From Companilactobacillus nantensis DSM 16982 (GTDB lineage: Bacteria > Bacillota > Bacilli > Lactobacillales > Lactobacillaceae), in NCBI RefSeq assembly GCF_001435815.1, contig NZ_AZFV01000004.1, forward strand, positions 1 to 64,000: a stretch of 64,000 bases of DNA. Reading direction: 5' to 3'. The notes beneath the pieces were generated by a model that did no database searches, had not been told where the DNA came from, and was given only the letters and a program-made list of their open reading frames with translations. The position numbers were made by a program, and so were the translations under genes. Shown piece after piece: positions 26,709-35,668 of the stretch (position 1 is its first letter; each line of letters starts with the position of its first letter).

Positions 26709-26732
26709 AAATAAATTCCCCATATATAAAAT

Positions 26733-26768
26733 AAAAAAGACGGGTCTTTTCGACTCGTCTCTTATTTT
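26733..26768 (-). terminator. Terminator of the pyruvate oxidase gene
   Basis: AGACGGGTC / GACTCGTCT stem (one G-U pair) with A/T tracts on both sides; follows the oxidase stop on the minus strand. Confidence 0.7.
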
Positions 26769-26804
26769 ACTTGTTTATCAAATATTTATATAGCCCGATA
26801 ACGA

Positions 26805-28565
26805 TTAATCATTATCTCCTTGCGCTCTCAATAGTTCACCCAAAGCTGGTTGGTCTTTAGGATCAATTTCATATTGTTTAGCAAAAGCGTCGACTGCTTC
26901 TTGACCATACAACTTAGCATCCATTGGCATGAAGGCTGTGGCAATTGGGTCAACTTGTCTAATAACAGCATTAACAACGATTGGTTTCTTGTTACCAGCT
27001 GCTTGCAAGTCTTTAATTTTACCAAATACTTCATCAACATCTTTAATTGATGAAACAGTAAAGCCAATACCACCTAGACCTTCAGTAACTTTAGCCCAAT
27101 CGGCTCCAGTCAAATCGACACCATATAAGTGTTGCTTTGAAGCCACTTGTTCATAGTAAATGAAACCTAATCTTTCATTTGAAAGAACGACATTAATAAC
27201 TGGCAATCCATATCTAGCTTCAGTAATAATATCAGGAGCAACCATTGAAAAGCCACCATCACCTGACAAAGTCCATGCTTGTGCATCAGGTACACTCAAA
27301 GCACCAGCAAGTCCGGCAGGTAAACCAAAGCCCATTGTGGCGAACAATCCTGATAAAGCAAAACGTTGATTATGATTCATTGGCAATCCACGGACACCGA
27401 ATTCAGAAACATTTCCGGTATCAACACCATATGTATCGTTGGGACCAGCCATTTCGGCCATTTTCTTCGTAACTGTCTCCGGATTCAAACCTTTACTATC
27501 ATCTTTAGCACGGTCATCCAACCATCTGTCCCAGTTAGCTTTGTTTTCTTGGTTGGCTTTCAACCAAACTCCAGCTGGCAAAGTTTCCTTTGTATCAATT
27601 AGACCTTGCAAATAACTCTTGGCATCAGCAATAACAGCATAATCTACATCTACGGTCTTACCGATATCATAAGGATTATTATTAACGTTAATAATTTTGA
27701 CACCTTCTGGCCAGAATCTAGCAAATGGAAATTCTGAACCGATGAACAAAATCAAATCAGTATGTTGTAAAGCCTCAAAACCCGATTTACTACCCAAACG
27801 GCCAAATGTTCCGATAAAGTTAGGGTGATCAGAACTAATAACTCCAGTGGCTGGAACGGTTGTCATAACTGGAATATTAAATTGCTCTGAAAACTTAGTC
27901 AAAACATCCTTAGCACCTAACAATCCAAGACCAGCATAAACTAGTGGATGTTTAGCTTCTTTTAACATCTTCAATGTATTTTGGATGTCTTCAGGATTAA
28001 CCGTTTGCGTATATGTTTGTTTAACAGTCTTTGGTGTCTTAGTTGGTACATAGTCAATCTCATCACTAGTTAAATTTTCAGGCAAGATTACTACTGAAAC
28101 ACCGTTTTGACGATATGCCTCACGAATAGCTTGATTAATGACATATGGAATTTGTTCAGCCGTTGTTACAGTCCGATTATAAACGGCCACGTCAGCGAAC
28201 ATTGGACCTTCATCCATTTCTTGGAAATAGTTAGTGTTCATATTTTCTTGTGGTACTTGACCAACTAAAGCCAAAACTGGCACGTGATCCATCTTAGCAT
28301 CATACAATCCATTAAATAGATGTGTTGCACCAGGACCAGCGGAACCAAAGGCTACACCAATCTTACCAGTAAATTTGGCGTCAGCAGAAGCAGCAATTGC
28401 TCCGACCTCTTCATGACGAACTTGAATATACTTAACTTTATCCTTTTCCAAATAAAGTCCTTCAACAGTATGATTGATTGAACCGCCAGGAACACCGTAA
28501 ACGTGATCAACGTCCCAATCCTCAAGAACCTTTACTAAAGCTTGTCCAGCTATCATTTTTGTCAT
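26805..28565 (-). CDS. pox: Pyruvate oxidase
   Basis: 586-residue flavin and thiamine-diphosphate enzyme that turns pyruvate, phosphate and O2 into acetyl phosphate, CO2 and H2O2 in lactobacilli. The N-terminal domain has VYGVPGGSINH and the catalytic Glu in RHEEVGA. The FAD domain is in the middle, and the ThDP motif GDGGFSMVAPDIITEARYGLPVINVVLSN is near residue 440. The start at 28565 follows a GGGA..GGA ribosome site; the upstream TTG has none. A 13/14 cre match lies about 60 bases upstream, in line with known catabolite repression of pox genes. Confidence 0.95.
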   Translation of the reverse strand: MTKMIAGQALVKVLEDWDVDHVYGVPGGSINHTVEGLYLEKDKVKYIQVRHEEVGAIAASADAKFTGKIGVAFGSAGPGATHLFNGLYDAKMDHVPVLALVGQVPQENMNTNYFQEMDEGPMFADVAVYNRTVTTAEQIPYVINQAIREAYRQNGVSVVILPENLTSDEIDYVPTKTPKTVKQTYTQTVNPEDIQNTLKMLKEAKHPLVYAGLGLLGAKDVLTKFSEQFNIPVMTTVPATGVISSDHPNFIGTFGRLGSKSGFEALQHTDLILFIGSEFPFARFWPEGVKIINVNNNPYDIGKTVDVDYAVIADAKSYLQGLIDTKETLPAGVWLKANQENKANWDRWLDDRAKDDSKGLNPETVTKKMAEMAGPNDTYGVDTGNVSEFGVRGLPMNHNQRFALSGLFATMGFGLPAGLAGALSVPDAQAWTLSGDGGFSMVAPDIITEARYGLPVINVVLSNERLGFIYYEQVASKQHLYGVDLTGADWAKVTEGLGGIGFTVSSIKDVDEVFGKIKDLQAAGNKKPIVVNAVIRQVDPIATAFMPMDAKLYGQEAVDAFAKQYEIDPKDQPALGELLRAQGDND

Positions 28566-28623
28566 TTTTTCCACTTTCCCTCTTAAAAGTTTCAATCAAA
28601 ACCGTAAAACCATATAAGTTGCT

Positions 28624-28637
28624 TGCAAACGTTATCA
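28624..28637 (-). promoter_or_regulatory. cre (CcpA) site upstream of pox
   Basis: TGCAAACGTTATCA matches 13 of 14 positions of TGWAANCGNTNWCA, about 60 bases before the pox start codon. Confidence 0.7.
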
Positions 28638-28744
28638 TCGGACACTTTTACGGAAAAATCAAATAATTCATCTTGTTCATAATTTAATTAGTAACTTGAT
28701 TATTATTTCATCAAAAAATATTATATTTTTCGACATTGCGGACA

Positions 28745-28918
28745 AAAAAAGTTTGGGACAAAACTATTATTGTCTCCAAACATGCAGAATAAACGTGGAA
28801 CAAACCATAGCTTTTTCCGCTTAACCCAAAAAGAGCAGCAATCCAAAAATCGGATTACTGCTCTTTTTGCCTTAATACTCGAAAGCTGAACATGGTTTGT
28901 CCTACTCTCTGAGTTTTT
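28745..28918 (-). repeat. Structured repeat family B, copy 2 (reverse orientation)
   Basis: Reverse complement of the copy at 25421-25592. The shared parts (TTAAGCGGAAAAAGCTATG, TTTGTTCCACGTTTAT, AATAATAGTTTTGTC) are nearly identical. The inner hairpin (28827-28869) is CAAAAAGAGCAG..CTGCTCTTTTTG instead of CAAATAGCTCCAG..CTGGAGCTATTTG: both arms have changed together. Confidence 0.75.
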
Positions 28919-28919
28919 A

Positions 28920-29168
28920 TCAATTATTAAAAAACCGTGATATGACTAAGAAAACTATTCCACCTACAATTACGCCAATTCCAATAATCAGGTAATTCCA
29001 TAATCCTAATACCCCTAACAAAATCAAGACTATCCCAATAATTGGATGATGTAATAAAGCAATCCCCGTTTTGATAAATAACCAAATAATCACGAGAATA
29101 GCCACTCCAATAGCAATCAACAATGGTGCTGCTGAACTATTAGAACTGGCTGCCATTAATGTGAGCAT
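28920..29168 (-). CDS. Small hypothetical membrane protein, 82 aa
   Basis: Family not recognised. Ser/Ala-rich N-terminus then two or three membrane segments (about residues 16-34, 41-58 and 60-77) of Ile/Val/Leu/Gly. AGGAGG-type site upstream. It directly adjoins the repeat element, whose end may terminate it. Confidence 0.6.
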   Translation of the reverse strand: MLTLMAASSNSSAAPLLIAIGVAILVIIWLFIKTGIALLHHPIIGIVLILLGVLGLWNYLIIGIGVIVGGIVFLVISRFFNN

Positions 29169-29436
29169 TTTAAGCCTCCTTTTTTGTAAAACAAATTATA
29201 TCATTAATACAATCTGGAGGTATATTTATTTGTACGAATCAAGACCTACTGTAATTAACTGAAGGTTGAAAAAATCGAAAAGACATCTTTTACTATCCTA
29301 AACGTAAAAAGTTAATTAAATATATTCTAAATTTTTATGTAAATTCCTGTATTTCTTATGAAAATAATATTACAATCAAGGCTTAGGAAAATGATAGGGG
29401 CGTTTTCTTATCATTCTATCTTCAAAGGAGTTTATT

Positions 29437-30102
29437 TTGCTATTAGAAGAAAATAATCACAGAAAATGGTTTGCGATAGTTTATTTGGTCGCATTCTTTC
29501 TCTTAGAAATTATGGTCATTACCAACAATTTTATCGTAACTGGTTTTGATCAAACAGCTCAACATATTTTCAGTTCCATGGTTACACCATTTAATACCAA
29601 ACTATTCACAATTATTACCTTTCTTGGCAGTCCTGCTATGGATGTGATCTACCTAGTCATTATGGCGTTACTGTTTTATCGAATCGGTAGAAAAGATTCA
29701 AGTTTCTGGATTGCCTTTATTTTAATCGGCGGGAATATTATTTCCTACTTAATTAAAATAACTGTTAAGCGATCCAGACCGACTGGTAAAATCATTCCTG
29801 CTTCAGGATATAGTTTTCCCAGTGGACATGTTTTTGGCACGATGTTAGTTATTCTAACCTTGATTTTCCTAGTTTTGCCCACATTGAAAAGCTTATCAAC
29901 TCAACATATTATTACTGCCGTTTTAATTATTTGGTTGGTAATAGTCGCTATTTCACGAGTTTATTTACGGGGACATTATCTCAGTGATGTAGCTGGTAGT
30001 ATGTTATTGGCGGGTGCTTGGTGGGAATGCTCGGAAATGTTGTATTTGAAATATTATGATACAATTGGCAATTTCTTAAAATTGAATAATACGAACCAAT
30101 AA
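29437..30102 (+). CDS. PAP2-family membrane phosphatase
   Basis: 221-residue membrane protein of the type 2 phosphatidic acid phosphatase family. Its three active-site motifs are KRSRPTGK (about residue 110), SGHVFG (about 130) and SRVYLRGHYLSD (about 175). Such enzymes remove phosphate from undecaprenyl diphosphate or lipid phosphates on the outer side of the membrane. It starts with TTG at 29437, 7 bases after AAAGGAG. Single gene ending at a strong terminator. Confidence 0.9.
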   Translation: MLLEENNHRKWFAIVYLVAFFLLEIMVITNNFIVTGFDQTAQHIFSSMVTPFNTKLFTIITFLGSPAMDVIYLVIMALLFYRIGRKDSSFWIAFILIGGNIISYLIKITVKRSRPTGKIIPASGYSFPSGHVFGTMLVILTLIFLVLPTLKSLSTQHIITAVLIIWLVIVAISRVYLRGHYLSDVAGSMLLAGAWWECSEMLYLKYYDTIGNFLKLNNTNQ

Positions 30103-30143
30103 CAAAAAATCCAATTAGCGATTAGGCTAATTGGATTTTTTGT
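30103..30143. terminator. Bidirectional terminator
   Basis: Perfect AAAAAATCCAATTAGC / GCTAATTGGATTTTTT stem shared by the convergent PAP2 gene and phn operon. Confidence 0.9.
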
Positions 30144-31235
30144 TTATTGACTAATGATATCTTTAATCGCAGCTAGCAACTTAGTAATATCTTCATCATA
30201 AACTTCCCCGATGTTACCAATTCTAAATGTTGGTACTTGTGAGATTTTACCTGGATAGATAACAAATCCGTCATTTTTCAATTGATGGTAAAACTCATTG
30301 AAATCAAATTCATCATTTGGATAAATGAATGACGTGATGATTGGTGATTGATAAGTTTCATCAATCAAAAGCTTAAAACCAAGGTCAGCCATTCCAGTAG
30401 CTAAATGTTTTTGATTACTTTCATATCGCTTATGACGAGCCACCACGCCACCCTCTGCTTTTAACTCAGCAAGAGCTTCATAAAAGGCATGTACAACGTG
30501 TGTTGGTGATGTAAAACGCCACTTACCGTTATTTCGTTCCATTTCAGCATATTGATCGTACAGATCAAGTGACAAAGTTCTGGATAATCCTTTGGTTGCT
30601 TCAAGAATTTGCTTTCTAGCAATTACAAATGAAAATCCAGGCACACCTTGAATACACTTATTGGAACTACTAATTAAGTAATCAATTTTTTCTTCTTTGA
30701 CATCAATCGGAACACCACCAAAACTACTCATAGCATCAACGATTGTAACAATTCCGTGTGCTTTAACATAAGGAATAATATCTTCAATCGGATTAAGAAT
30801 TCCAGTTGTTGTTTCACAATGAATCATTGCAAAATGTGTAATATCTGGATATTGATCAAGATATTCAGTCACTTTTTCCAGAGTAATTGGTTCTCTTTCG
30901 TCTACGACCAAGTCAACATGTTCGATGCCATAAATATCGGCCATCTCACTGATTCGTTTTCCATAAGCTCCGTTGATAGCAATCATTAATTTATCGTCCG
31001 CAGATATTGTTGAGCTAATGACTGATTCTACACCATAAGTACCACTACCTTGAATCGGTACGGCTGTGTATTCTTCTTCAGAAACTTGTGCTATTTCTAA
31101 CAGTGACTGACGAAATGATTGAGTGATCTTTTTATAATCGTCATCCCAAGTGCAATAGTCAAAATCCATTGCTCCCTTAACTTCCTCACTAGTCGTTAAG
31201 GGTCCTGGTGTTAAAAGTAAGTATTTTTCTACCAT
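30144..31235 (-). CDS. phnW: 2-aminoethylphosphonate:pyruvate aminotransferase
   Basis: 363-residue PLP enzyme that converts 2-aminoethylphosphonate and pyruvate to phosphonoacetaldehyde and alanine. Start LLTPGPLTTSEEVK, substrate-contact GSGTYGVES, PLP Asp in IVDAMSSFGG and PLP Lys in SSNKCIQGVPGF. Last gene of phnD-C-E-E-X-W; its start codon overlaps the phnX end. Confidence 0.95.
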   Translation of the reverse strand: MVEKYLLLTPGPLTTSEEVKGAMDFDYCTWDDDYKKITQSFRQSLLEIAQVSEEEYTAVPIQGSGTYGVESVISSTISADDKLMIAINGAYGKRISEMADIYGIEHVDLVVDEREPITLEKVTEYLDQYPDITHFAMIHCETTTGILNPIEDIIPYVKAHGIVTIVDAMSSFGGVPIDVKEEKIDYLISSSNKCIQGVPGFSFVIARKQILEATKGLSRTLSLDLYDQYAEMERNNGKWRFTSPTHVVHAFYEALAELKAEGGVVARHKRYESNQKHLATGMADLGFKLLIDETYQSPIITSFIYPNDEFDFNEFYHQLKNDGFVIYPGKISQVPTFRIGNIGEVYDEDITKLLAAIKDIISQ

Positions 31236-32023
31236 TTTTTATCCATCGATTCATTCAAATATTCAATAATTTGTACCAAATCAAAAATGTTATCAATTAC
31301 AAAATCAGTGTTTACTGATTCAAATTTACGTTTTACGTCGTTACGTTTAGAAATTTGTTCTTCAATACTCAATTCATCAAATTCAATCTGTGATAATCCC
31401 ATCAAACTACTGCCTTCGACTATCCCAACGGTTTTAACACCGGCATTTTGACCTTCATCAACATCAACCAAAGTATCACCTACTTTGATGATTTTTTTAG
31501 GATCATCAATATTGAACTTTTTCATAATGAATTGAATCATGGCTGGGGATGGACGTCCTAAGCCATTAACATCTTCCGATGTAACAACCATGTCTGGAGT
31601 ATAACCGGCCTCTGCAGCCTTGTCCTCAACAATTTCCATCATCTCTGCAGTATAACCAGTAGTTGTCGCAACTTTTATTCCGTATTCTTTAAGGTAATTG
31701 AAAGTTTTTAATACCCCGGATTTCAACTCTGTTGATTCTTTCAAATAACGAAGAAGGGCTTCTTGAAAATCCGCATAGATTTTCTTACGATCATCATCAT
31801 TTGGCTTAGTCGAATACTTTTGTTCCCATTGTTGTTTAACATCATCAAGTTCTAAGATTTTCCCGATATGGTCCCATTTTGCCATGCCCATATCTTGACG
31901 AATATCATCATCACTCAATTCAATACCGGCATCTTTGAACGCCTTTTTAAATGCGATGACAGGAGCTAAACTGCCATAATCGACAGTGGTTCCGGCCCAA
32001 TCAAAAATTACTGCTTCAATCAT
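31229..32023 (-). CDS. phnX: Phosphonoacetaldehyde hydrolase (phosphonatase)
   Basis: 264-residue HAD enzyme that splits phosphonoacetaldehyde to acetaldehyde and phosphate. Motif FDWAGTTVDYGS has the nucleophilic Asp and the Ala that marks phosphonatases. DMGMAKWDHI carries the Schiff-base Lys of the cap. TTGYT and KVGDT.VD complete the HAD site. GGGAG ribosome site. With PhnW it forms a complete C-P cleavage route. Confidence 0.95.
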   Translation of the reverse strand: MIEAVIFDWAGTTVDYGSLAPVIAFKKAFKDAGIELSDDDIRQDMGMAKWDHIGKILELDDVKQQWEQKYSTKPNDDDRKKIYADFQEALLRYLKESTELKSGVLKTFNYLKEYGIKVATTTGYTAEMMEIVEDKAAEAGYTPDMVVTSEDVNGLGRPSPAMIQFIMKKFNIDDPKKIIKVGDTLVDVDEGQNAGVKTVGIVEGSSLMGLSQIEFDELSIEEQISKRNDVKRKFESVNTDFVIDNIFDLVQIIEYLNESMDKKW

Positions 32024-32040
32024 AAAATTCTCTCCCTAAC

Positions 32041-32892
32041 TTAACGGTTCAAATAAATTTGTCTAATTTTAACCGCAATAAACTCAAGTGCAAATGTTAC
32101 TAAAATAACTAAGTAAACGATGAAACCTGTTTCGTGGAAATCAAAACTCATACCACTGGCAACAAACAATTGATATCCAATACCACCAGCACCTGCAGCG
32201 GCACCAACAGCAATCGCATTCGCAAAGTTAATTTCTAGACGGATGAATGTCCAAGAAACAAGTGAAGCTACAATAGTTGGCCAAATTGCTTGAAAAACAA
32301 CGACCCAAAATTTGGCTCCTGTTACTTTTAACGATTCAATAGTGGATTTATCAATTCCTTCGATACTTTCTGAATAGGCTTTAGTTAAATAGGCAATACT
32401 ATGGAAACTCAATCCTAAAACTGCTGCCGTTGTTCCTAAACCACAAACAATTGAGAAGATCAGTGCCCAGATGATTGTAGGAATTGCACGAACAATCGCC
32501 ATTGCTACACGAATACCTGCACCCAGATACGCATTGGTTAAGTTTTTGGAAGCTAAAACAGCGAATAAGAATCCAAAAACAGCTCCAATGATAGTAGTCA
32601 ATATTGAAAGCATGACTGTGCTTGCCAATGCTTGAAGTAACAATGGGACCCCGTCGCTACCAGCGTTAGGTTGTAAAAACATTTGATTTAAAGTTATCGC
32701 TAATCCTTTAAAAGCTTCATCAACATGAACGCCTGCAGTATCCAGATGAGTCAAAGTATATCCAGTAATTAAAATCAAACTACCGAAAACAATAAAAATC
32801 ATTGTTCTTGAAAGAGATTGTTCATGCAATTTAATTTGAGGAGATCGCGGAGTTTTAGGTTTTTGAATAATATTCTCTTCACTATTTATCAC
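32041..32892 (-). CDS. phnE: Phosphonate ABC transporter permease (second PhnE)
   Basis: 283-residue permease with six helices and the EAA loop SIEGIDKSTIESLKVTGAKFWVVVFQAIWP. It appears to start with GTG at 32892, overlapping the stop of the upstream permease (GTGA), with GGAGG 8 bases before. It pairs with the permease at 32889-33683. Confidence 0.92.
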   Translation of the reverse strand: MINSEENIIQKPKTPRSPQIKLHEQSLSRTMIFIVFGSLILITGYTLTHLDTAGVHVDEAFKGLAITLNQMFLQPNAGSDGVPLLLQALASTVMLSILTTIIGAVFGFLFAVLASKNLTNAYLGAGIRVAMAIVRAIPTIIWALIFSIVCGLGTTAAVLGLSFHSIAYLTKAYSESIEGIDKSTIESLKVTGAKFWVVVFQAIWPTIVASLVSWTFIRLEINFANAIAVGAAAGAGGIGYQLFVASGMSFDFHETGFIVYLVILVTFALEFIAVKIRQIYLNR

Positions 32893-33683
32893 AAGATCAC
32901 CCTCCTAATTTGATTTGAAATCGTCTCTAAGGCAATTACAACAATAATAATTGCTAATACAGTCATCCCCGCAGCATCAAAGCGGAAACTCTTATAGTAA
33001 ATATCGAAAATAAAACCAATTCCGGTACCAGTCAAAATACCAACTAGCGTAGCATCTCGAACATTATTTTCAATCATATAAAGAATCCAACTAAGAATAC
33101 TTGGCAGAATCTGTGGAAGTACTGCTTGGAAAATAACTTGGAAGTAACTAGCACCTGTTGCTTTTAAAGCCAACATCGTTTCACTAGCTTCATCCTCAAT
33201 AATTTCCATAAAGGCACGAATCAAGTAACCAATAGACATTAATAGCAAAGCTAAAAATCCTGTAAAGTCACTTTGTTTGAATGAAAATAGTAAGATCATT
33301 GACCAAGCCACCAAAGGAATATTTCTAAAGAAAGACGCTACTCCTCGGACAATTGTTTGTACGAAACTGTTGATACCAGTTACTTTGGAACCCAACAAGG
33401 CTACAAAGATTGAAACAATAGCGGCAACAACAGTCGACGAAATGGCCAACAATACTGTTTGAATTAATTTTTGCCAAATCTTTGGAAGATATTCCATTGA
33501 ATGGGCTGTTGGTCTGAAATAAATACCCAACCAAGCAAAGGCCTTTGGCACTGCAATGAATCCATCAACACTATTAAAATTTAACGCCCAACTGCCGAAT
33601 ACATAAATACCACCAATTAGAGCGATAACTGCTGTTTGATGCCAACCTTTGTGAGCTAAGTACTTTTTAGGTGATTGCATCAT
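32889..33683 (-). CDS. phnE: Phosphonate ABC transporter permease (first PhnE)
   Basis: 264-residue permease with six helices and the EAA loop EIIEDEASETMLALKATGASYFQVIFQAVLPQ. Overlaps phnC by 4 bases and the second permease by 4 bases, so the genes are translationally coupled. AAGGAG site. Confidence 0.92.
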   Translation of the reverse strand: MMQSPKKYLAHKGWHQTAVIALIGGIYVFGSWALNFNSVDGFIAVPKAFAWLGIYFRPTAHSMEYLPKIWQKLIQTVLLAISSTVVAAIVSIFVALLGSKVTGINSFVQTIVRGVASFFRNIPLVAWSMILLFSFKQSDFTGFLALLLMSIGYLIRAFMEIIEDEASETMLALKATGASYFQVIFQAVLPQILPSILSWILYMIENNVRDATLVGILTGTGIGFIFDIYYKSFRFDAAGMTVLAIIIVVIALETISNQIRRVIL

Positions 33684-34435
33684 TCAAGCTCCTTTGTAAT
33701 GTCTTGATCATACAGTGTTCTTAAAATGTCCTCTGACAACAAATCAGCACTTTCGTCAAAGACTAAACGTCCCTTACGAATACCAATAATTTGGTCGGCA
33801 TATTTCTTTGCCATATTGATTTGATGAAGATTGGCAATACAGATTAGGTTATATTCTTCGGTTAAGTCTTTTAGCAATTCCATGACGTTTTGTGCAGAAG
33901 CTGGATCTAGTGAAGCGATTGGTTCATCACACAAAATGACCTTAGGGTGTTGAATCAAGGAACGAGCAATCCCCACCCGTTGCTTTTGACCACCACTCAA
34001 TTCGGAACATCTCTTTAAAGCAAATTTTTCTAATCCAACTTTCTTTAAAAGTGACATTGCTTCTTCTTTTTCTTCTTGCGTATAGCGTCCGAAAACACCC
34101 GCTAATGTAGATTTATATCCTAGACGTCCGTGTAAAACATTTTCAATTACAGTTAGTCTTTCCACCAAATTGTAGTTTTGGAAAACCATTCCAATTTGGC
34201 GACGATACTTACGTAGTTGTGTCTTATTTGCTGTCCGTATATCATTTCCGTCTAACAAAATCTGCCCATCATCGTCCTTGATCAACTGATTTAAGCTTCT
34301 TAAAATAGTCGTTTTACCAGCACCAGAAGGCCCAATAATGGCAACGAATGTTCCTGGTTTGATGTCGAAGGAAATATCTGTCAATGCAGGTCGATCCTTC
34401 TCGTAGCTCTTTTGTAAATTCTTAACCTCTAACAT
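33680..34435 (-). CDS. phnC: Phosphonate ABC transporter ATPase
   Basis: 251-residue ATP-binding subunit with Walker A GPSGAGKTT, Q-loop MVFQNYNLVERLTV, signature LSGGQKQR and Walker B VILCDEPIASLDP. The YNLVERLTVIENVLHGRLG segment is typical of PhnC. GAGGTA ribosome site. Confidence 0.95.
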   Translation of the reverse strand: MLEVKNLQKSYEKDRPALTDISFDIKPGTFVAIIGPSGAGKTTILRSLNQLIKDDDGQILLDGNDIRTANKTQLRKYRRQIGMVFQNYNLVERLTVIENVLHGRLGYKSTLAGVFGRYTQEEKEEAMSLLKKVGLEKFALKRCSELSGGQKQRVGIARSLIQHPKVILCDEPIASLDPASAQNVMELLKDLTEEYNLICIANLHQINMAKKYADQIIGIRKGRLVFDESADLLSEDILRTLYDQDITKELE

Positions 34436-34449
34436 AGCCTTACCTCTTA

Positions 34450-35493
34450 TTATTTACCAATTAGTTCATGAGTTGGTTTGTACCAGTCATCATCAACTTT
34501 TAGAAGCTTCATCTTGTCACTCTTCTTTTGCCATAGTGTTGGTGTCTTACCTTTACCATCTGAGAATAGATCTTTGTTATCTGTGAATTCTTTTGAAGTA
34601 AATAGTTTGGCAATTGCGTCTGAATCTTTCTTGCTTAGAGCTTTTGTATTAACTACGAAAGGTCCATTTTGAACTGGTAGAACTGAGATATTAACTAATT
34701 CCTTACCCTTGAATTGTTCAAATGGTGCTTCAGCGTCATCCTTAACCTTGAATGTTGAACCAACCTTGTCATAACTACCTTCTGAAACTTTTAGGAATGG
34801 TGTTAGATCAATATCATCGAAGGCTGCAACGTCAACGTCACCCTTCAATAAGTTAATTGCTGAACCTGGGTGAGTACTTCCGTAAAGAACTTTATCAAAG
34901 AACTTGCCACCTTCTGATAGGTCGTCTTTGTTCTTCAACTTGAAGTGCTTTTGAATTTCATCTGTTGGAACTGCGAAACCTGATGTTGAACTTGTTGAAA
35001 CGAATGAAGCTTTTTCGCCCTTAATCTTGTCGATGTTGTACTTGCCGTCTTTCTTGTATTGATCGGCTTTATCTTTATTAACCATTAGGTATGAACGGTA
35101 ACTAGCACCCTTAGTAGTACCATCTGGACCTGATTGAAGAAGAAGTGGTTCAACCTTACTGTTTTGTGCATGTGCTTGGATATAACCATCGGCACCCATG
35201 AAGGCTAATTGAGCCTTACCTGATGCAATAGCTTCAATAGCTACGTTGTAGTCAGTTGTTGTTTGAATGTTAACTTTCTTACCTGTAGCCTTGTGTAATT
35301 GTTCTTGCAAAGCTTTACGTGAAGCAGTAAAGTTCTTTGCTGATTCATTTGGATAGAAAACCATAGTAATTTCTTTATTATCTGCACTACCTGCTTTTTC
35401 TGAAGCTGAACTCTTAGATGAGCAACCAGCTAGAACACCTGTAAGTAGCAAAAATACCCCTAGAAAAGCGGTCAAAATTCGCCCTTTTTTCAT
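34450..35493 (-). CDS. phnD: Phosphonate-binding lipoprotein
   Basis: 347-residue substrate-binding lipoprotein with signal peptide and lipobox LAGC (Cys at about residue 24). The domain has the PhnD patterns MVFYPNESAK, FMGADGYIQA, YRSYLMVNKD and STSSTSGFAVPTDEI. First gene of the operon. Downstream phnWX point to 2-aminoethylphosphonate as substrate. 11-bp-spaced TTTACA-type repeats lie upstream. Confidence 0.94.
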   Translation of the reverse strand: MKKGRILTAFLGVFLLLTGVLAGCSSKSSASEKAGSADNKEITMVFYPNESAKNFTASRKALQEQLHKATGKKVNIQTTTDYNVAIEAIASGKAQLAFMGADGYIQAHAQNSKVEPLLLQSGPDGTTKGASYRSYLMVNKDKADQYKKDGKYNIDKIKGEKASFVSTSSTSGFAVPTDEIQKHFKLKNKDDLSEGGKFFDKVLYGSTHPGSAINLLKGDVDVAAFDDIDLTPFLKVSEGSYDKVGSTFKVKDDAEAPFEQFKGKELVNISVLPVQNGPFVVNTKALSKKDSDAIAKLFTSKEFTDNKDLFSDGKGKTPTLWQKKSDKMKLLKVDDDWYKPTHELIGK

Positions 35494-35539
35494 AAATAAC
35501 TCCCAACTTTCTTTGTCTTTTTTTCGAACAATTTAAGGT

Positions 35540-35578
35540 TAACAAAGCTATGTAAAGTAATAATAAATTTTCTGTAAA
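35540..35578 (-). promoter_or_regulatory. Candidate PhoP box of the phn operon
   Basis: On the plus strand TGTAAA occurs at 35551 and 35573 (22 bp = 2 x 11), with AATAAA at 35562 and TAACAA at 35540 in register. As minus-strand TTTACA-type repeats they match the 11-bp PhoP layout also seen before pstS. They lie about 50-85 bases before phnD. Confidence 0.5.
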
Positions 35579-35668
35579 ATAATAATTTGTAATATTTACA
35601 ATATTTATACATTTTATATACATTTAACTAAGCTATAATGGAATTGAAAAAACATAGGAGGTAAATTT

